From: Rubrobacter xylanophilus
Lineage (GTDB): Bacteria > Actinomycetota > Rubrobacteria > Rubrobacterales > Rubrobacteraceae
Direction: 5' to 3'
NCBI RefSeq assembly: GCF_007164525.1
Contig: NZ_AP019791.1
Location: forward strand, 1,165,501-1,229,500
Length of the DNA stretch: 64,000 nt
Of the stretch, positions 15,695 through 23,810 are shown piece after piece. The translations under genes were made by a program, and so were the position numbers. The number at the start of each line of letters is the position of its first letter. Positions within the stretch are counted from its first letter, which is position 1. The notes under the pieces were generated by a model. It ran no database searches. It was given only the letters and a program-made list of their open reading frames with translations, and was not told the DNA's origin.

Positions 15695-17797
15695 CTATGT
15701 GGTGGACTTCTCCAGCCTCTTCCGGTCTCTCTGCTCCTCTGATGTCTCCTCACCTCCCTCCTTCTCTCTGGTGCGCCGCTGCTCCTGCTTCTTCGGGCAG
15801 TCCATGTTGATGCAGGTCACCCATGGCCGGCGGCCGCCGAGCACTTTGATCTCCGGGAGTCCGCAGGCCTCGCATGTGGTCCCCAGCGGGATGATGTCGC
15901 CTCTCTGGGGCAGCGGGAAGGTCGTGCGGCACTCCGGGTAGCCCTCGCAGCCGGCGAAGCGCTTCCGGTTGCGGCGGTTGCGGCGCACCACCAGGTTACG
16001 CCCGCAGTTGGGGCAGGGACCGAGCGTCTCGTCGCCCCGGATGCCGTTCCAGACGATATCCGCGAACTTCTCCTCCGAGTTCTCCAGGTGGTCGTAGACC
16101 CTCCGGAGCAGCTCGCGCGACTCGTCGACCACCGAGTCCTTGCTCACCCGGCCCTCCGAGATCGCGTCCATGCTCTTCTCCAGCCGGGCCGTCATCTCAT
16201 GGGAGGCGATCTCGGAGGCGAAGTCCTTGAGTGCCTTCGCCACCGCCATCCCGGTCTCCGTGGGGACGATGGGATCGCCGTGGATGTAGCCCCGGTCGTA
16301 GAGGTTCTGGATGATGCCCGGTCGGGTGGCCTTGGTCCCGAGCCCCAGATCCTCCATGAGCCGGATCAGCCGCCCCTGTCCATAGCGCCCGGGGGGCTGG
16401 GTCTCCTTGGCGAGCAGTTCCGTTGCCACCACCCGCACCTCGTCTCCCTCAGAGAGGTGGGGCAGCTCCTCGTCCCGACGCCGACCGTAGTGGTATACCG
16501 CGAGCCAGCCCTCCTCGGTGACCACCGTGCCACCCGCGATCAGCGGCTCGCCGCCCGACTCGAAGCGCAGCGTCGTGCGCAGCGTCTTCGCCGGGCCGGA
16601 GAGCGTGGCCAGGAAGCGGCGCACCACCAGCTGGTAGATCTTCCACTGGTCGTCGCGCAGCTCGCCCCGGGAGGCCCTTCCGGTGGGGTAGATCGGGGGA
16701 TGGTCGGTGGTCTGCCGCCGGCCGCGGGTCGGCGAGAGACGCTTGGCCCTGAGCAGCCCCCCGGCGTACTCCCCGACCCCTTCGACCTCCGCGAGGAACT
16801 CCAGCACCTCCCGCAGGTCCAGCGACTCCGGGTAGACCGTGTTATCCGTACGCGGGTAAGAGATGTACCCCTCGGTGTACAGGTCCTCCGCGATCCGGGC
16901 CGCGCGGGAGGGGCTGATGCCGATGTTCGCCGCCGCCGTGAGAAAGGCCGTCGTGTTGAACGGCGCCGGGGCGGGCCGAGTGGCCTCCCGCTGCCGAACC
17001 TCGGTGACCACCGCGCTCTCCGAGAGGTTCTCCAGCGCCCTTCGCGCCTCCGCCTCCTCCTTGAAGCGCCCGCGGGCGTGCCGGGCGACGAAAGGTTCGC
17101 CCCCGTCCTGCAGCTTCGCCTCCACCTCCCAGTAGGGCTCCGGCACGAACGCCCGGCGCTCCAGCTCGCGCTCAGCGATCAGCACCAGCGTCGGGCTCTG
17201 TACCCGGCCCACCGAGAGAAAGGCGCTCCCGTAGCGCTTCACCGCCCGGGAGACCCACCGGGTCAGGGTCGCGCCCCAGATCAGGTCGATGTCCTGCCGG
17301 GCCTCGCCCGCGTCGGCCAGCTCCCTGGAGACCTCCACCAGGTTCTCGAAGGCCCGGGTCACCTCGCCCTTGGTCAGGGCCGAAAAACGGGCCCGCTCCA
17401 CGTGGTCCATGAGCGCCGGGTTGGCCTCGAAGGCCAGCGAGAGGGCCTCCACCCCGATGAGCTCGCCCTCCCGGTCGAAGTCCGTAGCGATGATCACCCG
17501 GTCCGCCTTCTTCGCCAGCGACCTGACCGCAGCCGCCACCCCCTTCTCGGAGACGGACTTGAGGATACGGGCGTCGATCAGCTCCCGGGGATCCACCTTC
17601 TGCCAGTTGGAGTACTCCTCCGGGTACTCCGGGTTGAGCACGTGCCCCTTCAGGCCGACCGAGACGCACTCCTCACCCCGCCAGGTGAAGGTGTGGTAGG
17701 GCACGCTGCGGTGCTTGCCCTCCTTCACCGGTCCCTCGGCGATAAACTGCGCTATCTTCCTCGCGGCGTTCGCCTTCTCAGAGATTATTAGTCGCAT
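15695..17797 (-). CDS. topA: DNA topoisomerase I, archaeal type
   Basis: 700 residues. TOPRIM: IISEKANAARKIAQF at the N-terminus and ATDFDREGELIG (residues ~104-114), the archaeal/topo III-like form rather than the bacterial DPDREGE form. Catalytic Tyr314 lies in EGYISYPRTDN. Two zinc ribbons close the protein: CPNCGRNL...CEGYPEC (around 600-635) and CEACGLPEI...CINMDCP (640-670), then a charged tail. It relaxes negative supercoils by a type IA mechanism. There is 27 bp between its start and the next gene upstream, and the -10-like hexamer is only 10 nt away. The archaeal subtype is judged from motifs, not from a tree. Confidence 0.9.
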   Translation of the reverse strand: MRLIISEKANAARKIAQFIAEGPVKEGKHRSVPYHTFTWRGEECVSVGLKGHVLNPEYPEEYSNWQKVDPRELIDARILKSVSEKGVAAAVRSLAKKADRVIIATDFDREGELIGVEALSLAFEANPALMDHVERARFSALTKGEVTRAFENLVEVSRELADAGEARQDIDLIWGATLTRWVSRAVKRYGSAFLSVGRVQSPTLVLIAERELERRAFVPEPYWEVEAKLQDGGEPFVARHARGRFKEEAEARRALENLSESAVVTEVRQREATRPAPAPFNTTAFLTAAANIGISPSRAARIAEDLYTEGYISYPRTDNTVYPESLDLREVLEFLAEVEGVGEYAGGLLRAKRLSPTRGRRQTTDHPPIYPTGRASRGELRDDQWKIYQLVVRRFLATLSGPAKTLRTTLRFESGGEPLIAGGTVVTEEGWLAVYHYGRRRDEELPHLSEGDEVRVVATELLAKETQPPGRYGQGRLIRLMEDLGLGTKATRPGIIQNLYDRGYIHGDPIVPTETGMAVAKALKDFASEIASHEMTARLEKSMDAISEGRVSKDSVVDESRELLRRVYDHLENSEEKFADIVWNGIRGDETLGPCPNCGRNLVVRRNRRNRKRFAGCEGYPECRTTFPLPQRGDIIPLGTTCEACGLPEIKVLGGRRPWVTCINMDCPKKQEQRRTREKEGGEETSEEQRDRKRLEKSTT

Positions 17798-17807
17798 CTT
17801 GTCTCAA

Positions 17808-17813
17808 TTTATA
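17808..17813 (-). promoter_or_regulatory. -10-like hexamer of topA, near-leaderless
   Basis: TATAAA read on the minus strand ends 10 nt before the topA ATG (17797). There is no clear ribosome binding site in between. Expected transcription start is 2-4 nt before the ATG. Confidence 0.35.
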
Positions 17814-17823
17814 ACACAATGGA

Positions 17824-18783
17824 TTACTTTGTAGCCTCCGCTTCCTCCCGGCCGCTGAGGAGGGCCCGCACGACGAGCAGCCCGACCACCCCGAGGGCGG
17901 TCGCGTACCACAGGGTGGCGAGCCGGATCACGAAGGTCAGCGCGGCGGCGGGACCCCGGGCCATCCCCGCCACGGTGACGAACATGACCGCGAGCCCGGC
18001 CTCGGCCGCCCCTATCCCCCCGGGCAGCATGCTCAGCGACCCGGCGATGGAGCTGATGGCGAAGATGAAGACCACCACCAGAAAGGGGCTCTCCGCCCCG
18101 GCGGCCACCGAGCACAGGTAGACCGCGGTGCACTCCAGCCCCCAGGAGAGGAAGCTGATGGCGGTGGCCACCGTCAGCGGCCGGGCGGCGAGGAGCTGGT
18201 TGGAGGAAGCGTGGAAGTCGTGCAGGTGAGGTACGAGCCGCCACAGCAGCGGCACCCGGGAGAGCAGCCTCCCTGCCAGCAGCGAGAGCCGCTTGGACCG
18301 CAGGACGGCGACGCCGAACGCGGTGAACAGGAGGAAGAAGATCAGGAGCCCCGGCCCGAAGCTGAAGGCGAGCGCCCCCAGAAGCCCCCAGACGAGCATC
18401 CCGGTCCCGTCGGTCACCCGCTCGGCCACGACCGCCGGCGCAGTGCGGGCCACCGGATCCCCGGAGACCTGCCGGATGAAGACGCTCTTGAGCACCTCGC
18501 CCAGCTTGCCCGGCGAGACCGTCATCGAGAGCCCGGCCGTGAAGATCGCCGCGTTGGTCCCGAGCGGGACCGAGACCCCGAGCAGCCGCAGGTAGTATAG
18601 CCAGCGCACGAAACGCCCCACGTACGAGAGGCTCACCAGGGCGAGTATCGCCGGGATCAGTGAGTAGTCGAAGCCCGCCGCCGCCGCGGCGAGCTCCTCC
18701 AGCCCGGCGAACACAGTGATCCCGACGAAGGCCGCCACCCCGAGGGCGAGCGCCAGGATGAGGTTTCGCCACAATCGTTCCAT
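17824..18783 (-). CDS. LPG-synthase-like integral membrane protein (UPF0104 family)
   Basis: 319 residues, about eight hydrophobic segments. It shows the flippase-like motif set SYVGRFVRWLYYLRLLGV, TVSPGKLGEVLKSVFIRQ, VVAERVTDGTGMLVWG and SMLPGGIGAAEAGL of the lysylphosphatidylglycerol-synthase membrane domain family. It lacks the soluble aminoacyl-transferase domain. Such stand-alone proteins are often linked to polyprenyl- or glycolipid handling. Here the upstream gene is a UbiA-type transferase, whose stop overlaps this ATG (ATGA), so the two probably act on the same lipid-linked intermediate. The exact role is unknown. Confidence 0.75.
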   Translation of the reverse strand: MERLWRNLILALALGVAAFVGITVFAGLEELAAAAAGFDYSLIPAILALVSLSYVGRFVRWLYYLRLLGVSVPLGTNAAIFTAGLSMTVSPGKLGEVLKSVFIRQVSGDPVARTAPAVVAERVTDGTGMLVWGLLGALAFSFGPGLLIFFLLFTAFGVAVLRSKRLSLLAGRLLSRVPLLWRLVPHLHDFHASSNQLLAARPLTVATAISFLSWGLECTAVYLCSVAAGAESPFLVVVFIFAISSIAGSLSMLPGGIGAAEAGLAVMFVTVAGMARGPAAALTFVIRLATLWYATALGVVGLLVVRALLSGREEAEATK

Positions 18784-19688
18784 CAGAGGAAGTACAGGAC
18801 GAACATCACGACGACGAGCCAGAGCAGCAGCGTTATCTGCAGCGGGCGGTCCCGCAGGAGCAGGGTGTCTGGGTTGCCGCCCCCGTCCCGGTGCACCAGC
18901 AACATGTACCGCAGCACCCCGTAGACCACGAACGGGATGCTGGCCATCATGAAGATCTGCTCCCCGTTGGCGTAGACGAAGAAGGTGTAGAGGGAATAGG
19001 CGATGATGGTGGCGGCGAGCATTATGTTCATCATCTCGTCCAGCAGCGGCACCGAGTAGTCTCTGAGGTTCCTCCGGTGAACGGCCGCGCCGTCGCCCAG
19101 CGAGGCCAGCTCGTAGCGGCGCTTGGTGAAGCCCAGAAAGAGCGTCAGCAGCCCGGTGCACACCAGGAGCCACGGCGAGATGGGACTCCCCACGGCCTGG
19201 GCTCCGGCGAGCGCCCGGATGACGAACCCCGCCGAGATGGACATGACGTCGAGGATGGCCAGGTGCTTGAGCACCCCCGTGTAGAGCGCCTGCAGCAGCA
19301 GGTAGGCGACCCCGGAGATCCCCACGCCCACCCCCACGTAGAAGCAAGCGGTGAGCCCCGCAGCGGCGAGCGCGGCGGCGAAGACCACCGCGGACCGCGG
19401 CGAGACCTCTCCGCTGGCCACCGGCCGCAGCCGCTTGCGCGGGTGCTTTCTGTCCTCCTCCACGTCCAGCACGTCGTTGAAGGCGTAGACCGCCCCCGAG
19501 AGCGCGCAGAACGCCGCGAAGGCGAGCGCCGCCGAGGCCACCGAGGACGGCATGAAGGCCTCCCCCGAGAAAACCAGGCCCGCGAGCACGAAACCGTTCT
19601 TGGTCCACTGCTTGGGCCGGGCCAGTCGGAGGTAGGAACCCGCAGATGCCCTCTTGCGGCCAGCGTCCACGAATGCCGTTTCTACCAC
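18783..19688 (-). CDS. UbiA-family transferase, decaprenyl-phosphate phosphoribosyltransferase-like
   Basis: 301 residues with about eight membrane spans. First Asp-rich motif: FNDVLDVEEDRKHPRKRLRPVA. This NDxxDxxxDRxHPxKxxRP form is typical of DPPR synthase, the first step to decaprenyl-phospho-arabinose, not of quinone prenyltransferases. LARPKQWTKNGFV near the start is also typical. DPPR synthase attaches 5-phosphoribose from PRPP to polyprenyl phosphate. No arabinosyltransferases are seen nearby, so the end product is open. It starts at GTG with GGAGGGG upstream and is divergent from menA. Confidence 0.75.
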   Translation of the reverse strand: MVETAFVDAGRKRASAGSYLRLARPKQWTKNGFVLAGLVFSGEAFMPSSVASAALAFAAFCALSGAVYAFNDVLDVEEDRKHPRKRLRPVASGEVSPRSAVVFAAALAAAGLTACFYVGVGVGISGVAYLLLQALYTGVLKHLAILDVMSISAGFVIRALAGAQAVGSPISPWLLVCTGLLTLFLGFTKRRYELASLGDGAAVHRRNLRDYSVPLLDEMMNIMLAATIIAYSLYTFFVYANGEQIFMMASIPFVVYGVLRYMLLVHRDGGGNPDTLLLRDRPLQITLLLWLVVVMFVLYFL

Positions 19689-19722
19689 AAAAGCCCCTCC
19701 AAGTCTCCCCCGGAGGGCACGA

Positions 19723-19751
19723 TTGAAAAATACCGGCCGCCGCTACAGAAT
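19723..19751 (+). promoter_or_regulatory. Candidate menA promoter
   Basis: TTGAAA at 19723-19728, 17-bp spacer, CAGAAT at 19746-19751. The expected start is about 15 nt before the menA ATG. Confidence 0.55.
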
Positions 19752-19774
19752 CTCCCGCAGAGGATCTCACCCGG

Positions 19775-20692
19775 ATGGAACGAACGAGAAAAACGCAACA
19801 CCACGGTCGGCCGTCAGCGGCCGAGTGGTTCCGCCTGGCGCGCCCCTTCAGCCTCACCGCGTCGGCGGTGCCGGTGCTGCTGGGCGGCGCGCTTGCCCAC
19901 GAAGACGGGAGCTTCTCCTGGGCTCCGTTCCTGGCGATGCTTCTGGCGAGCCTCCTGATCCAGGCCGCGACCAACATGTTCAACGAGTTCTACGACGAGA
20001 AGCGCGGGCTGGACACGGCTGAGGCGGTCGGTATCGCGGGCTCCATCGTGGAGGGCCGGGTGCACGCGCGCACCGTGCTCCTCGGGGCGCTCTTCTGCTA
20101 CACGGTGGCGCTGTTTTTAGGGCTGTACCTGGTTTACGTGGGAGGCTGGCCGATCCTCCTGCTGGGCTGCCTGAGCGCCCTGGGCGGCTACCTCTACTCG
20201 GCGGGGCCGCGCCCAATCGCCTACACCGCCCTGAGCGAGGCGGCGGTGTTTCTGTTCATGGGGGTGCTGATCGTGGTGATCTCCTACGCGGTACAGACCG
20301 CGAGCAGCTTCCCCGCCCACGTCCCGCTCGCCGCTCTCCCCATCGGGGGGCTGGTGGCGGCCATCCTGCTGGCCAACAACATCCGCGACATGGAGTCCGA
20401 CCGGCGGGGAGGCCGCAGGACGCTGCCCATAGCCCTGGGCCGGCGTGGCGGCATCCTGGTCTACCGGGTCCTCCTGGCCGAGGCTTACGTCTCGGCGCTG
20501 CTCCTCGTCCTGGCGGGCACCGTCCCTGTAACCTGTCTCGTGGCGTTGCTGAGCCTTCCCCTGGCCCGAGCCCTCTGGCGGGGCATAGCCTCCTCCACGG
20601 AGCCCGTCCGGCTCGACGTCGTGGTCAAGCGCACGGCGGGGCTGCACCTGATCTTCGGGGTTCTCTACAGCCTGGGGGTTCTGCTCGGCTAG
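19775..20692 (+). CDS. menA: 1,4-dihydroxy-2-naphthoate polyprenyltransferase
   Basis: 305 residues and eight or nine membrane spans. The two Asp-rich catalytic motifs are NMFNEFYDEKRGLDT (around residue 68) and NNIRDMESDRRGGRRTLP (around 206), the MenA pattern. The enzyme couples DHNA to a polyprenyl diphosphate, giving demethylmenaquinone, in the membrane. The prenyl donor synthase (hepT) and the following methyltransferase (menG) are 3-5 kb away on the other strand. The final base triplets of menA and tatC share one CTAG: each strand reads its stop TAG from it. Confidence 0.87.
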   Translation: MERTRKTQHHGRPSAAEWFRLARPFSLTASAVPVLLGGALAHEDGSFSWAPFLAMLLASLLIQAATNMFNEFYDEKRGLDTAEAVGIAGSIVEGRVHARTVLLGALFCYTVALFLGLYLVYVGGWPILLLGCLSALGGYLYSAGPRPIAYTALSEAAVFLFMGVLIVVISYAVQTASSFPAHVPLAALPIGGLVAAILLANNIRDMESDRRGGRRTLPIALGRRGGILVYRVLLAEAYVSALLLVLAGTVPVTCLVALLSLPLARALWRGIASSTEPVRLDVVVKRTAGLHLIFGVLYSLGVLLG

Positions 20693-21519
20693 AGGTCTCG
20701 CTCTCCTCCCACCCGCTCCGGCGGCCGCTCGTCCTCCTCGCCGCCGTAATCCTCCCGCAGCTCCGGAAGGGTCGAGACCGGATTGACGTAGCGGGCGATG
20801 ATGATGGAGAGCTCGTACATCACGATCATCGGCAGCGCCATCAGGATCATGCTGAACGGATCCTGCCCCGGCGTGAGCCCGGCGGCGAGCAGCGCGTTGA
20901 CCACGATGGCGTGCCTGCGGTACTTCCGGAGCAGCGGAGCGTTCACGAGCTCCAGCTTGGCCCCCACGTAGGTGGCCGCCGGAAGCTCGAAGACTATCCC
21001 GAACGCCAGCAGGAAGCGGGTGACGAAGGCCATGTACCTGTCGGAGGTGATGAGGGCGTTGTACCGTTCGGGATCCCAGTCCAGCAGGAAGTTCACCCCG
21101 ATCGGGAGCACCACGAAGTAGCCGAAGGCCACCCCCGCGATGAACAGGGAGGAGGCGAGGGCTATGAGGGTGTAGGTGAACAGCCGCCCCATCTCCCCCA
21201 CCGCCGGGGCCACGAAGGCCCAAGCCTGGTAGAGGAAGACCGGGATGGTGAACACGAAGGCGGTGTACAGCGCAAGCTTGATGTCCGCGAAGACCGCCTC
21301 GGTGACCGAGGTGAAGTTCAGCTGGCCGTGCAGCGAATCCCCGGCCGGGGCGAGCAGAAAGTAGAAGATGTCCTCCCGGAAGAACCACGCCACCACCGCC
21401 GCGGCGACGAACACGACGCCCACCTTGATGATCCTGGAGCGAAGCTCGTCCAGGTGCTCGATTATGGTCATCCGCGCCTCGTCACGCGGACGGGTGAGGG
21501 CAGCGCGCAGACGTGCCAT
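20689..21519 (-). CDS. tatC: Sec-independent protein translocase TatC
   Basis: 276 residues, six membrane spans. The N-terminus holds MTIIEHLDELRSRIIK (family signature with conserved Glu and Arg), then a periplasm-side FTSVTEAV and FVAPAVGEMGR. LLAFGIVFELPAATYVGAKL and LTPGQDPFSMILMALPMIVMYELS follow. TatC recognises twin-arginine signals. Substrates in the window include MelC1 and the sugar-binding lipoprotein. tatA lies 41 bp upstream, and a TPR protein before it. The C-terminal tail is acidic and hydrophilic. Confidence 0.93.
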   Translation of the reverse strand: MARLRAALTRPRDEARMTIIEHLDELRSRIIKVGVVFVAAAVVAWFFREDIFYFLLAPAGDSLHGQLNFTSVTEAVFADIKLALYTAFVFTIPVFLYQAWAFVAPAVGEMGRLFTYTLIALASSLFIAGVAFGYFVVLPIGVNFLLDWDPERYNALITSDRYMAFVTRFLLAFGIVFELPAATYVGAKLELVNAPLLRKYRRHAIVVNALLAAGLTPGQDPFSMILMALPMIVMYELSIIIARYVNPVSTLPELREDYGGEEDERPPERVGGERDL

Positions 21520-21560
21520 CCGGCGGAGATACCTCCGGGTCTAGTGGGGCGTAGGCCGGA

Positions 21561-21809
21561 TCAGCCCTGCTTGCCCCCGGCCTCTCCGGCCGCGCGGTCT
21601 TGCCGCTCCTCGCGGTCGGCGGCCTCCTCTTCCTTGCGCTCTTCCTTCTCCTCGAGCTCCTCGTAGGCGCCGCTCGTACCCTTGCGGAACTCTCTCACCC
21701 CGGTCCCGAGGCCCCGGGCGAGCTCGGGGATCCGCTTGGCGCCGAAGAGCAAGAGGATGATGACCAGAAGGATGATCAGCTCGGTTCCGCCGAAGTTTGC
21801 CGGGATCAT
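21561..21809 (-). CDS. tatA: Twin-arginine translocase subunit TatA
   Basis: 82 residues. One N-terminal membrane helix (ELIILLVIILLLFGAKRIPELARGLG) holds the FGxxxxP hinge, then an amphipathic helix and a highly charged Glu/Lys tail. The size and order tatA-tatC are usual. TatA forms the pore with TatC. A second TatA/B-type gene lies at 38306. Confidence 0.92.
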   Translation of the reverse strand: MIPANFGGTELIILLVIILLLFGAKRIPELARGLGTGVREFRKGTSGAYEELEEKEERKEEEAADREERQDRAAGEAGGKQG

Positions 21810-21870
21810 GGTGCCTCCTGCTTAGCCGTCGCTCGGTCGGTAATTATACGCCCTGAGGGAGGACGCTGGA

Positions 21871-22503
21871 TCACGCGCCGCCCTCGCCCCCGCGCAGGAG
21901 CGCGGAGATCCTCTCCCTGACCGCCTGAGCCTGCTCTCCTTCGGGCTTGAGCTCCAGGTAACCGTTCCAGTACTTTATGGCCTGTCCGGGCTGGTCCGCG
22001 GCGTCGTAGGCGTTCCCCGCGAAGAGAAACGCCTGCTCGTTTTTCGGCTCGAGATCCGCGGCCGCGGCGAAGGCCTTTGCCGCCTCTCCGTAGAGCTCCC
22101 TGCGTTCCTTCTCCCCGGAGGCGGACTCCGCCTGCTGGGCCCGGATCTGCCCCAGCAGCATCGCGAGCTCGGGATCCTTCGGGGACCTCTCGCGCCCGCG
22201 CTCCAGCACCCGGGCGGCGTCGTCCAGCCTCCCGGCCTGGTAGTAGAGCGCGGCGAGCCGGGTGACCGCCTCCGCGTCGCCGGGATTCTCCTCCACCTGC
22301 CGCTCGGCGCGGGCTATCTGGTCCTCGAGACCACCGCCGGAGGGCTGCGCCTGCTGCTGGTCCTGCCCGCCGATGAGGTCGAAGATGTTGTAGGTGACGT
22401 TCGAGCCTATCCCGAAGAGGACGAAGGACCCGATGAAGATCACCGAGAGCCCGATGGCCAACAGCCGGGCCCAGAAGCTGATCCTCTCTCGGTCGATCAT
22501 CAT
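21871..22503 (-). CDS. Membrane-anchored TPR protein
   Basis: A 210-residue protein with a single N-terminal membrane span (LLAIGLSVIFIGSFVLFG), a Gln/Gly linker and then about four TPR units (PGDAEAVTRLAALYYQAGRLDDAARVL; LEPKNEQAFLFAGNAYDAADQPGQAIKYW). The repeat domain most likely faces outward. ATG at 22503 and 22500 are both possible. It lies directly upstream of tatA-tatC, so a role in export or in assembling exported redox complexes is possible but unproven. Confidence 0.72.
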   Translation of the reverse strand: MMIDRERISFWARLLAIGLSVIFIGSFVLFGIGSNVTYNIFDLIGGQDQQQAQPSGGGLEDQIARAERQVEENPGDAEAVTRLAALYYQAGRLDDAARVLERGRERSPKDPELAMLLGQIRAQQAESASGEKERRELYGEAAKAFAAAADLEPKNEQAFLFAGNAYDAADQPGQAIKYWNGYLELKPEGEQAQAVRERISALLRGGEGGA

Positions 22504-22555
22504 GACGCGCCTGATTGTATATCAAGTTGCCGGAACGGTCGGTGCAGGAGGAGCT

Positions 22556-23809
22556 TCAGGCCCCGCTCCGGTCGTGCAGAAAGCGCCCGCCGACGGCGGT
22601 CGCCACCACCCCTCCCCCAGCCGCGGCCTCGAGCACCTCCCTGACCGGGTCCACCCCCTCCCCGGGTGAGACGTCGACGACCGCGAGATCCGCCCACTTC
22701 CCCGCCTCCAGGCTCCCGGTCTCCCCCTCCACGCCGAGCGCCCGGGCCCCCTCGTACGTCGCGAGCCGCAGCCCCAACACCCCGTCGAAGCCGTGCAGCC
22801 GTACCGCGGCGAGGGTCTCCTCGAAGAGGTTCATGCTGGGGCTGCTCCACAGCCCGTCGGTGCCCACCCCCACCCGCACCCCACTGGCCATCATCCGTGG
22901 CACAGGCGAGACCCCGCACCCCAGATACTCGTTGGACCGGGGACAGTGGGCGGCGGCGACGCCCGTCCGCGCCAGCACCGCGACGTCCTCCTCGGAGACC
23001 CCGGTGGCCAGATGCGCCGCGATGGTGTGGGGGGCGAGCAGCTCCACCCGCTCCGCGTAGCGCACCGGCGAGAGCCCGACCCCACCCCAGTCGTTGCGCC
23101 CGAAGATGTTCGCGAGCCCCCCGGTGCCGTCCCGGACGAACTCGACCTCCTCCGGGCTCTCCGAAAGGTGTATGGCGAGCCTCCAGCCCAGCTCCCGGGT
23201 CCTGCGGGCGGCGAGCCGCGAGGACTCGGGGTCCACCGTGTACGGCGCGTGGACGCTCACGTGCGCCTCCACCCGCTCCGGCAACCCCTCGCGCAGCTCC
23301 CGAACCCTCTCGACGATCGCCCTGACCCGCTCCTCGGGCGTGGAGTCCGGAAAGTCGCCCGGGAAGAACTCGGCGTAGACGAAGCCCGCCATCCCGCTCT
23401 CGGCCAGCTGCGGAAGGCACTCCCCGTAGGGCGAGGATTCGGCCATGAAGGTCGTGCCGGCCTCTATCGCCTCCCGGGCCGAGGCGCGGGCCGCCTCCGC
23501 CGTCCAGGTCTCCTTCTCCGGCAGGCGCTCGATGAGCTCGCCGAGCCACCGGGAGAAGGAGCCCCCCTCGGGCCTGTCTTCGCGCCGGAAACCCAGGTGG
23601 GCGTGGGCGTTGACCGCTCCCGGTATGATGGTGCGTTCCCCGAAATGCCGCACCGGAACGTCCGGGTACTCCCGGCGCAGCTCCTCCAGCCCACCCACCC
23701 CTACCACCCGACCTTCCCGCACCAGAATCCCGCCCTCACGAAAATGCGGACCTCCGGCAAACGGGATCATGGTCCGGGCCGCCAGCAGCGTCCCCCGCTC
23801 TCCCTCCAC
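22556..23809 (-). CDS. Amidohydrolase of the MTA/SAH/aminofutalosine deaminase type
   Basis: A 417-residue ATZ/TRZ-type metal-dependent deaminase. Metal ligands: NAHAHLGF (HxH), LAIHLSESPEEVEF (His with the Glu), TIAAHLATGVS (His) and VGVGTDGLWSS (Asp). Mixed beta strands at both ends form the typical small beta domain. Relatives deaminate methylthioadenosine, S-adenosylhomocysteine or 6-amino-6-deoxyfutalosine. Placed directly after hepT and close to menG and menA, the last activity (MqnX, futalosine menaquinone route) is attractive, but no other mqn gene is in the window. Starts at GTG, one base after the hepT stop. Confidence 0.78.
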   Translation of the reverse strand: MEGERGTLLAARTMIPFAGGPHFREGGILVREGRVVGVGGLEELRREYPDVPVRHFGERTIIPGAVNAHAHLGFRREDRPEGGSFSRWLGELIERLPEKETWTAEAARASAREAIEAGTTFMAESSPYGECLPQLAESGMAGFVYAEFFPGDFPDSTPEERVRAIVERVRELREGLPERVEAHVSVHAPYTVDPESSRLAARRTRELGWRLAIHLSESPEEVEFVRDGTGGLANIFGRNDWGGVGLSPVRYAERVELLAPHTIAAHLATGVSEEDVAVLARTGVAAAHCPRSNEYLGCGVSPVPRMMASGVRVGVGTDGLWSSPSMNLFEETLAAVRLHGFDGVLGLRLATYEGARALGVEGETGSLEAGKWADLAVVDVSPGEGVDPVREVLEAAAGGGVVATAVGGRFLHDRSGA

Positions 23810-23810
23810 C

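Noticed and set aside
15589-15810. Small plus-strand ORF in the gap before topA's 3' end
   Set aside because: It runs into antisense of topA, has no ribosome binding site and a Ser/Arg/Pro-rich translation.
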